Shown here piece after piece: positions 50,431 to 58,925 of a stretch of DNA of 64,000 nt. The number at the start of each line of letters is the position of its first letter. The first letter of the stretch is position 1. The stretch comes from Oscarella lobularis. Its lineage: Eukaryota; Porifera; Homoscleromorpha; Homosclerophorida; Oscarellidae. The translations under genes and the position numbers were made by a program. The DNA is taken from positions 2,542,001 through 2,606,000 of the forward strand of contig NC_089180.1 of the NCBI RefSeq assembly GCF_947507565.1, read 5' to 3'. The notes beneath the pieces were generated by a model that was given only the letters and a program-made list of their open reading frames with translations, was not told where the DNA came from and ran no database searches.

Positions 50431-51429
50431 ATGTATTGATCCATAACATAAACCATCTTCTTTACCAAAATCATATTCTCCGCCCATGCTCTCTATTTTA
50501 TACCGCATATTTACATACATAATTTTATGGGCTGCAAGCGTTTGAACCTCCACGTTTTAATATCCAAGAAACACTAAACACAAGGGAAAAGGAAACAAAA
50601 GGAAATACACACACAAACAGACAAACAGATCAATCCCTGTTGAAGCACCTGACTGAGGTGTCAACAGAGCTAACAGATACACAAACAGAGGAATGGGGAA
50701 CACTTTACGAAGAATAATACGAGCATTCTCGCGCTGGAGACAAACCGCCATATGACGTCGCCAGTACGCGAGAAAGCTATTTTTGTCATTAAAAAAGTCG
50801 ATCGACGGGCGATCGATCTCTTAAGACGACGGCTTCTTGCTCGAGAAAGAAAGGAACCCCGAATGTAATCATCGAAGACTTTTCTCAAGTTTTCTGTGAT
50901 CTCGTGATGTAAGTACTCTTCTTCGCGGTCTTACTTTCGATAGAACCGACGACATTGTGTTCATCAAGCTACTTTCTAACGGAAACAACGAATTTCAAAG
51001 GACACAGCGGCAAACATCTAGAGAAATCGATTCTCTAGATCACGGGTGAGTGCATAAGGACCTCAAATCCGCTCTTTCTTGTTTACTGTTGAGGTAGGAA
51101 ACATCGCGAATTTCGCCGTTGAAGTCACGAGATCATACGAAATCGCTATTGTGAAAAAACCGTTCGAGAAAGTACGTATCGAGGTTATCGCTCTTTTCTC
51201 CCGAAATGCTACCCTAGCGACGATTGTAGTGCTCTCTTGCGGCCCTTTTGCAGCTGTTTCTTTTGTTAAGAGCGTCGAAGGAACGAAGCTAACGGTTCCA
51301 TGACCAATTTCAATGAGTGGGTGTGGCAGTGCTAGAGCGTGTCAGCAGCATATATGTACTTTTTTTCAAGGAATGAACTTCTAAACATATTATTCTTTTG
51401 GGTCATACACAAGTTTTCTGATGTTGTAA
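50431..51429. other. no recognisable gene
   Basis: Helitron 3' flank and unrecognised DNA. The open frame at 51079-51303 (VEVGNIANFAVEVTRSYEIA) is not attributed. Confidence 0.35.
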
Positions 51430-51660
51430 TCGCAAGCCATGCTTTTGCATGCCATGCTTTTCACTAACCCAACGAAAGGCGTACGTGATTGTGGCAAAAG
51501 AACCCTTCGCTCTGCTGGACTGTCGTCAGGTTTGTCCAATGTATTTCCTTGCTTTCGTTTAGTGGCTTTCTTTTAGTCTCCGCTAGCGCTTAGCCTCTCA
51601 GGCTTCTCGTCAACGCCGCCGAACGCTCCAGCTTTATTTGTCACGCCCTCTGCCGTTTCT
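51430..51660 (-). repeat. duplicated coding-like segment (copy 2)
   Basis: Matches 34496-34720 over about 220 bases (AAGCCATGCTTT, CTGGACTGTCGTCAGGTT, GTCCAATGTATTTCCTTGCT, TCGCCGCCGAACGCTCCAGC-type blocks), with scattered changes. It ends where the 54-bp minisatellite starts. Confidence 0.75.
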
Positions 51661-51661
51661 A

Positions 51662-52165
51662 AGGAACCTTTTGACTGGTCTATGGAATTAATTTCCCCAT
51701 AGATATCGACTCATAAGGAACCTTTTGACTGGTCTATGGAATTAATTTCCCCATAGAGATTGACTCATAAGAAACCTTTTGACAGGTCTTGGGAATTAAT
51801 TTCCCCATATATATCGTCTTCTAAGGAACCTTTTTGACAGGTCTACGGATTAATTTCCCATAGACATCGACCCCTAAGGAACCTTTTCACTGCTCTATGG
51901 AATTAATTTTCCCATAGACATCGACTCCAAAGGAACCTTTTGACTAGTCTATGGAATTGATTTCCCCATAGATATCAACTCATAAGGAACCTTTTGACTG
52001 TTCTATGGAATTAATTTCCCCATAGATATCGACTTCTAAAGAACCTTTTGACAGGTCTATGGAATTAATTTCCCCATAGATATCGACTCCAAAGGAACCT
52101 TTTGACTGGTCTATGGAATTAATTTTCTCATAGATATCGACTTCTAAGGAACCTTTTGACTGATG
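51662..52165 (-). repeat. 54-bp minisatellite, open on the minus strand as an 18-residue repeat
   Basis: About nine units of 54 bp (AAGGAACCTTTTGACTGGTC, TATGGAATTAATTTCCCCAT, AGATATCGACTCAT), some with small deletions. Since 54 is a multiple of three, the minus strand reads SLEVDIYGEINSIDQSKG repeatedly; the frame from 52288 stays open through three to four units and stops at 51980. Confidence 0.92.
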
Positions 52166-52783
52166 TTTTTTGTTACTGGTTTCATATTTAGATTGAACGA
52201 AGCGATGATGTTTATATGATCTACATTGGAATAGAAATTCTAAGAGCAAAGCGTATTGTAAGCCTTTTGACTTTGTATTGAACTGCAAAGTGCTCCATTG
52301 GCCCTGCAGAAAGCCTTTCCCGCATTACAGAACAACCACTGCGTCTCCAAGTCGTTCGGTCTTCTTCGTCGATTCCGTCGAGACTGTAGAATGGCTTTTC
52401 GTAGGGTCATTCGAGCACTTTTCAAATCAGAACGAAGTAAAACGGCTGCTGTTAGAAATAAGCCAGTCATTTTATCCCACTTCTTGGTGAGACAGGACGA
52501 CCCCGATCAAACGATCTGCTTTAGAACTATGTGCTCAGCATGACAGACAAGCTTGTGAAACTAAAACGAACAAATACAGTAGCCTGTTTCCTTTCAGTTT
52601 GGCAGGCTTTTCAAGATTTCTATTCATAAGCATGGTCATGTTCTGTTGCAGCCTAAAAGTAAGTACTTCCTATTTACGCCAAAGTCATTACAGTAATAAA
52701 CAACACCTTATATCCTTGCTCAAACAACATGTGATCAACTCTGCGGATGTCGTCTTCATTAGGAGCACTTCAGTTGGGGAAAA

Positions 52784-53580
52784 CTAATTAGATTGTTGTA
52801 AAGCATAGTCTTGACTAAGTGTCTTTTGCTTCCTCCATCGTTTGGAATACTTCTTAAATTTATCAACTTGGTGTTCAGGCTTTCTTTTGCGCTGGATAGC
52901 CATGTTGGTCACAGGAAAGCTACCAGTCTCTGGTCTCTCTTCAACAGCAGCTTCTTGAAGACAGCTACTGGCCCGACGTAGCAATGCAACGGCTTTGACA
53001 ATGTCATTCGGCGGCACGCTATCGTTTGAAGCCAAGGCAACAATTGAAGTGCAAAGAGACTTTATCTGAAGTACGCTGTTTTCTCTTTCTGCGATAAATT
53101 AACGTATCATGTCAGAACTTTATTTATACTCACAATAGAACTTACCACTCTCTACCACGCCATCACTGCTGCGAGTCTGAGATAAGGCACTGTCGCCGTC
53201 GGAGTATATGATGGCTCGAGCAGGCGCTGACCAACCGTCAGACTGCCAGTTTTGCGGCAACGCTGCGAGGAAATTTTTCTCTAAATTTCTTCTTTATATC
53301 AAATGTCCACAAGACACTGTGGAAGGACTCATTCTATAGAAGAAAATAAGAAACAGCGGTTTTTGAATGGTATTTTACCGCATTTTGTAGTTTTTCTTCT
53401 TTACAACTCTGTAGTAGATCTCTGTCGAAAAGCTGATCAAAGATGTCTTTCAAAGCGTGAAGAAAGACGTGTGGGAGTTTGGCGCTCGCATCCGGATTGT
53501 ATTTTGCGACGTAGCCAAGCTCGTCGGCATTGGTTCTGTCTGCTTGCCACTTACTGAAGACTATGAGAGGCACATTCAAA
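52784..53580 (-). CDS. multi-exon gene of unknown function
   Basis: Three coding blocks with canonical introns on the minus strand. Block 1 (about 53340-53580) reads TNADELGYVAKYNPDASAKL, PHVFLHALKDIFDQLFDRDL, LQSCKEEKLQNAVKYHSKT. Block 2 (53151-53264), after a TTTCCTCGCAG acceptor, reads LPQNWQSDGWSAPARAIIYS, DGDSALSQTRSSDGVVES. A GTAAGT-CGCAG intron (about 53096-53150) joins it in frame to ENSVLQIKSLCTSIVALASN, VKAVALLRRASSCLQEAA and a basic end KRKPEHQVDKFKKYSKRWRK to a stop at 52784. No domain is recognised with confidence; the first block has the feel of a BEN-type or transposase-accessory domain. Boundaries of block 1 are uncertain. Confidence 0.5.
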
Positions 53581-53875
53581 TTTCATCACTTCGTACTTTC
53601 TTTTCAGTGATAGGTACACCCTGTCTGGTGCACCCTGTCTGGTACATCATGTCTTTGCTTTTTGCGTTGATAAAGCCATCGCAAACTGGGCCACGATCAC
53701 GCCACGTGCAGGATAGTGAAAACTTTTTAACGGCATTGGAGAATAAGATATAAAATGTCGTAAAACTTTTTAATCGAAGAACGAAAGAATATAGGCAATT
53801 GAAAAATTAACCGCTCATTTAGCGAAAGTTTAATCACTTCACGGTGAAACTGGGCAACCAATATTAGGATCGGTT

Positions 53876-54603
53876 TTGCGCCCTTCAGTACAGCAGCCGC
53901 CACGACGACAGCAGCCGTTGGTTCCACTACTTCGTTTAGGGCAAATACCCGACATCATCAATACAGCTCTAAAAACTAAAGATGAACTGAAGCAAATAGT
54001 GAAGGAAGCCGTTGAGAAATCAGAGTCAAAGAAAGCGCTGGAAATCGAAGAGGAGTCAAATAAAATCATGTGAGCAGGGGGTGAAATTTTCAGAGCACTA
54101 ACCGAAGAATGATAAGCTGTCAAAGGTTTGTTTCATTTTACCTGTTTGTTTCGTTAGTAAATTTCTGCGTGGTTTAGAGCTTGCTCTTTGTTTGGTTAAC
54201 AAGTTTTTTGGTGTGATGGGAATATTGAAGAGTTTGTCAAAGAAATTGGGAAATCTTAATTGTAAACGTCGTCATAATGCTGCCTGGTGTCGTGAAAAAT
54301 GTTATTAGAGACACAACGAAAATGAAATAAGAAAAATAGATTTGTCATTTGCAAAATCTGACGTTAATTTGCATCGCTGCATTGATGTCAGGAAGGGTAA
54401 AGATATACCGTCGAGACGCCAAAAATATCATTGCAGACAATTCATTGTGGGAAAGACTGACAGCGAGAGTGAAGACAGCGATGTGGAACGGTGAGGGCGA
54501 AAATGCAACGGAAGACAGCGATGACGAGACCGAAGACGAGTTAGACGAACAGGATAAGGAACTGAAAAAGAGGGATCACGTTACGGAGCTTGACGTCACT
54601 TAA
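53876..54603 (+). CDS. two short coding-like ORFs, unrecognised
   Basis: 53876-54073 reads PLLRLGQIPDIINTALKTKD, ELKQIVKEAVEKSESKKALE, a charged helix. 54349-54603 ends with an acidic stretch (ENATEDSDDETEDELDEQDK, ELKKRDHVTELDVT). They could be exons of one gene, with 54074-54348 as an intron or UTR, but splice sites are not convincing. Confidence 0.3.
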
Positions 54604-54647
54604 TTGCATAATAGAATTAGCAACACTCCCCACTCCTCCTTTGATAT

Positions 54648-55240
54648 GCGTAACCAGTGCTGCACACTAGGACTTGTAGATATCAACGCGAAAGCAGTCC
54701 ACAAAAATTCCCGTCGTTCTGCGTCATCGAACAAGGTAAGAGCGGCGCGTCTACGAGATTTTATTGGCACTTTGTGATCGGCCAACTCAGGCTGGACAGA
54801 GAGTACTTCTCGCACTTCTCTCTACCTTATATAACCTCCACGCTATTCTCTCGTGGATTTGAAGGAGGCTTCCCTGCCAACTCTCTACAGTTTGCCTACC
54901 CAACAAACGAATAAAAAAGGCGCTAGCGCGCTCTTTGTCACAATTACGTCATCAAATAAGGTTTTGCTTTAAAAACCGAAGACCCGAACGAATAAAAAAG
55001 AACAGACGCTTCACAAAGACGGAAACGCCCTCACAAACACGTTGAGTATTAACAAGAATCCTTTCGCTCGCGCGAAAGAAAAACACTACCTCACGAAAGC
55101 CGTTCTCTTTTTCGTTCTCGTTTAGTGTTCCCAAAATCCACCGCTCAATATCCAAAAAGTACACGTCGAAAAAAGAAAGTTGAATATTTACGTTTTTTAA
55201 CATTCATGTGATTTTCTTGCTGTGTAAGAACGCAAGGAGT
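54648..55240 (-). repeat. dispersed repeat with TATA box, copy 3 (reverse)
   Basis: Reverse complement of 31648-32026: the 54655-54820 part is essentially identical to 31862-32026, and 54833-55240 matches 12390-12810, including GCGCTAGCGCCTTTTTTATT and TATATAAGG. Ends in ATTAATTAATT. Confidence 0.85.
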
Positions 55241-55439
55241 TAATTAATTAATATTCAGTAATAGGAACTAGGTCTTAATTACCTATTTACTCAAGTAAGT
55301 AATGCAGTAATTATTTAATTATTTCATTGCTGTAAAGAGCATACCTCTTCAATGACAGACCGTGTCTCTCCCAACAAGATGTCTTAACGCGCTTTGTTGC
55401 ATCCACAAGGAAGATTACGCCAACCGTTTGACGCGCTTA

Positions 55440-55800
55440 ATTAATTAATTAAGCACCCAAGCGTTCCACCCAGAGCACATGATCGCGGGATTTCGCGTTT
55501 CAGGAATCTTTCCTCTTTGCAAAGATGCCAAAACCTTACTGTCAATCCCCTCTACGGGCAAAGATGACGCAAATTTTCCGGCGGCGACTCCAGTTACTCG
55601 AAGCGTTCGCAGCTTTTGGAGACATGTTGAAAAGCGCGCAGAGGATCGCCCTAAAACAAAAACGAGAAATCGCTTGCGTCCCAAGCACTACGGAGAATGC
55701 GAAATTTATGCCAGGGCCAAAGAACAACAGCAGTCACCGCAGAAAATCCAGATCGAGAGGCAGATCCCAGGCCAAACCCCGACGTAACTGCTCTTTTGTC
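55440..55800 (+). pseudogene. possible pogo/Tigger C-terminal relic
   Basis: AHMIAGFRVSGIFPLCKDAK resembles the (V/I)xxGFxxTGIxPFxRDA segment near the C-terminus of many pogo-like transposases. It is followed by Thr/Arg-rich sequence. No DDE region upstream. Confidence 0.4.
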
Positions 55801-56135
55801 ACTTCACAGAAGTCGCTGTGCATGTCTGTTTCAAGAGTCACGCCCTCTTTAGAAATCAGTTTATGAATTGCCGAGGTCATTCGAGAAATTTTTCGAGCCG
55901 CCAGCTTCTTTTTGTGAGCAACCAATTTCTTACGCCTTCGAGGTGTCGTTAAAATTCTGTTGTTTGCAAATTTGCTCATCTTTTGTAAGGACTGATACCA
56001 CCGAGAATACTTTTGCCTCAAAGAGCACCGAAACACACCACATTCTCGACACCGAGGCCCATAAACCGAAACAAGTTCGAGACAATAAGTAGGCACTCGA
56101 TTGCATCCCCATGTGCAGATACTCCATCCAGCCAT
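55734..56135 (-). pseudogene. P-like transposase N-terminal relic
   Basis: The minus-strand frame reads GPRCRECGVFRCSLRQKYSR, ANNRILTTPRRRKKLVAHKK, KLAARKISRMTSAIHKLISK, EGVTLETDMHSDFCEV. The CxxC block, the L-T-P-x-x-x-x-x-L motif, the coiled coil and the EGVxLxxDMHSDF block are the order seen in P-like transposases just before the RNase H fold, paralleling STPQRSGKFAQL at 19320. The rest is missing. Confidence 0.6.
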
Positions 56136-56655
56136 CTAGCACCGCCGAGATCGCTAATGACAGAAATGGTTTCCTTGAAAGACGTAAATCTTCTTATTAG
56201 TATAGTATTATTTGTGATGCTGACATAGTTAAAATTCTAGGGCGATCTGGAACAGGCGGTGAAGCCACTTCGACTAAAGTAGTCTGCCGAAACCAAGAAA
56301 TGTTGGTGATTACTAGTTTTACTAAAAAATGGGTTTTCATGAACGGGATAGTTGAACATAAAAGTGTTTGGTTTGGCAATAGAATTCAAAAAATTGCTGA
56401 GTTGAGTTGCTTGTTAAGTTGCTTGCTAGTAACTAGATGGGTAGAAGTTTTCTGCGCAAAAAATGCTTTGTTTGCAAAGAAGCTGCTGAAAATCATAAGT
56501 AACTGTTTTCAGAGTTGTATACTCTTTTATGCCTAAGATTCACGATGAGCCACCATCGAACAGGTGTGCCCGAGTTTGGGATGAGGCCAAAGGGACTCAC
56601 GCGCACCGCGCATAGGTGCTTCACCGGGCATTGAGGGCTGCCTATGGCGCTCCGT
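56136..56655. other. no recognisable gene
   Basis: Degenerate sequence between the P-like relic and the short tandem repeat. No coding support. Confidence 0.35.
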
Positions 56656-56659
56656 TTCT

Positions 56660-56805
56660 GCCAAAAATAAACCATGAACCATTAACCATGAATCATAACC
56701 ATGAACCTCAAACCATGAATCACAATTCATGTATGGCGTGCTTTCTGCCAAAAGTGAACCATGAACCATGAACGATGAACCATGAATCATGAACCATGAA
56801 CCATT
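56660..56805. repeat. short tandem repeat (AACCATGAACCATG type)
   Basis: Ten or so irregular units of 7-14 bases with the core ACCATGAA. It adjoins the first coding bases of the RT pseudogene. Confidence 0.88.
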
Positions 56806-58605
56806 TCGCGACTGCGCCGAAATACCTCTGAAAACGTTCTGCGCCGACCCGTCTGACGAAACTTGTTGGAAGCTTCTTCTCCTGCTTCCGCGTATGCTAC
56901 TCTGTCGCTGCTCGTCCCATTCCAACGTCCGCCGATTGTACAGCGATTTTTCGGCTTTTCGCTGGGGTGATCTGACATCCAGTTGCCGTCGAAAGCAATC
57001 CCGACGCCAGCCCAACGAGAAGCTGAGGATAAAATCCGCCCTGCGTCTATGCCGTTGTGGCGAACTCTCTCGGACTGCTCGGGCTCTGACGAGTTGCGGG
57101 CTTGCTGACGCCACGGATGAAACGATCGAACGCCTCCGGTCAAAGCACCCCAGCGGTTATACCAATAACATCTTTGACGCAGACGACACTGACTGGTCAT
57201 CCTCTTCTTTTGTTCCGTTCGACTTGCCACGCGACGTCATCTGGACCACCCTGCAGAAATCTCCGCGGGGCTCTGCTGCCGGTTGGTCGGGATGGCGTTT
57301 TGAACACCTCAAATGTCTTCTTTCTGGCGTCTCGACGGGAAATCTCCTCATCCAAGTTCTCTCCCTCGTCGCCTCGGGACATATTCCGGAGTTTGCGTCT
57401 CTCGCTTTGTCATCATCGCGCCTCATAGCGCTTCCGAAGAGCAACGGGGACGTACGGCCAATCGCGATCGGCGAAGTATTCCGTCGGGCATCTGCTAGGG
57501 CGATTTGTTTCCACACGAGAAATCACTTCGCCCGATTTTTCGCTCCCATCCAGCACGGCGTTTCGACTTCAAATGGCTCTCACATCCAGCTTCTTCTCGA
57601 CAGGCACCCCGATTGGGTTGTGCTAAAGACTGACGTTCGGAATGCGTTCAACTAAATCAGTCGTCGAGCGATCGCGGAGCGCCTATCGGCCAACTTTCCC
57701 TCGATCATGCCGCATTTCCGAAGAATGTACGGCCACAGCGGTTCTCTCGTTTTTGCTACGGACTCCGAGCACGTCATCTTGTCATCGGAGGAAAAGGTTC
57801 ATCAGGGCGACCCATTGGGCCCATTTCTGTTCGCAGTTGGCATTCACGACTTGGTGTCTCGTGTCCAAGCTGAACACCCCGAGGCTGTCGTCTTAGCCTA
57901 CCTCGACGTCTTCATCATCAGCCCCGAATCGGTTTCGGCGGACGCGTTCGATCAACTCAAGTCTCTGTTCGGCGCCATTCACCTCGTCGTGGCCGACTAC
58001 AAATGTGAAATTTTCGCTCGTCGCTCTGCATCCTCCGATCTTCGTCGGTCCGACGGCACGGTCATCCTCGGTTCTCCTATCGGCAACGAAGCCTTCGTTT
58101 CGGAAAACTTCTTTATGCTTCGCAAGGAAAAGAGCTGTGCGACAAAATTACCACACTGGAGGACCCACAATGTGCTCTGCTCCTGTTGCGACACTGCCAC
58201 GCTACGCGGCTCAACCATCTCGGAAGGACAATCTCATCAACGGCGCTTCACAGTGCCGCTTCACTTCATGACGACGTCTCAAAGTCCACCTTCATGTCGT
58301 CACTGCTCCTCAGCCATCTTTCGGGCGATCAATGGCTTCAGGCATCTCTTCCAATTCGCCTGGGCGGTTTTGGTGTGCCCTTGCTTTCACCAATCCTGGA
58401 TGCAGCTTTCTTGGCGGGCTGGAGCCACACATCTCAAGCCCTCCCCGACAGTTTTCCATCTCTGTCGTCGGTGGACGACTTACCCTTTGTCGGGTCGTCG
58501 GTGAGGTGTTCCCTCGAGTTCGCCTTACGCCGGTTTCAGGAAAGTTTTTGTTCGTCCACCTCTGAGTCATCGATCGCTTTGGTTTCCGATCTGCCTTTGG
58601 CTGGC
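56806..58605 (+). pseudogene. RVT_1-type reverse transcriptase, YxDD broken
   Basis: Blocks in order: LLPRMLLCRCSSHSNVRRLY, CGELSRTARALTSCGLADAT, FVPFDLPRDVIWTTLQKSPR, GSAAGWSGWRFEHLKCLL, SSSRLIALPKSNGDVRPIAI, PIQHGVSTSNGSHIQLLL, WVVLKTDVRNAFN, a TAA, ISRRAIAERLSANFPSIMPH, EEKVHQGDPLGPFLFAVGIH, AVVLAYLDVFIISPE, LGSPIGNEAFVSENFFML. After a frameshift near 58130 come RHCHATRLNHLGRTISSTAL, LPIRLGGFGVPLLS. This is a non-LTR-like RT without endonuclease or RNase H. The polymerase box is YLDVF where the sister relic at 21940 has YLNDVF, so one Asp codon is deleted. One stop and one frameshift also disable it. Confidence 0.85.
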
Positions 58606-58896
58606 GAAGACGAAGAGAAAGATCTTGGGCAGAAAAAGATCCGAGATCAAGATGACTGGATGAAATTGTGCCGTCCTCCCAATTCAGCCGATGACTTTGA
58701 CGAGGACGACACAAGAGATTCCGAGTTTAATCAAGGAGATCTCGCTCACTACAACTGGTCGGAAAAACTTGCGCAGTTTCCACCGTTGTCAGAGGCTCCA
58801 AAATTTATGACGGAAGCGCGTAAAAAAGCACTTCATCTAAAAAGGATCTCGTTGCGGCTGCCGATTCAAGCCTTCTTCAAGGCAATCAGAAATTAG
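58606..58896 (+). CDS. N-terminal segment of the PIF1-OTU helicase, same frame as the RT end
   Basis: The frame 58186-58896 that encodes the RT C-terminus runs on without a stop through DEEKDLGQKKIRDQDDWMKL, CRPPNSADDFDEDDTRDSEF, LAHYNWSEKLAQFPPL, FMTEARKKA. From memory, similar acidic sequence with W-x-x-L and DW/NW motifs precedes Walker A in Helitron-type helicases. The A6 run at about 58823-58828 then shifts the frame: in the next frame LVAAADSSLLQGNQKLAYNI and VRSHNELTKSGFEC lead straight into Walker A. So one base in the A-run separates this segment from the helicase. Confidence 0.65.
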   Translation, partial: EDEEKDLGQKKIRDQDDWMKLCRPPNSADDFDEDDTRDSEFNQGDLAHYNWSEKLAQFPPLSEAPKFMTEARKKALHLKRISLRLPIQAFFKAIRN

Positions 58897-58925
58897 CGTA
58901 CAATATTGTTCGCAGCCACAACGAG

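Noticed and set aside
55240-55455. ATTAATTAATT runs (also 1047, 15960) as a specific regulatory site
   Set aside because: Simple TTAA-type low complexity at several unrelated places; no consistent partner.
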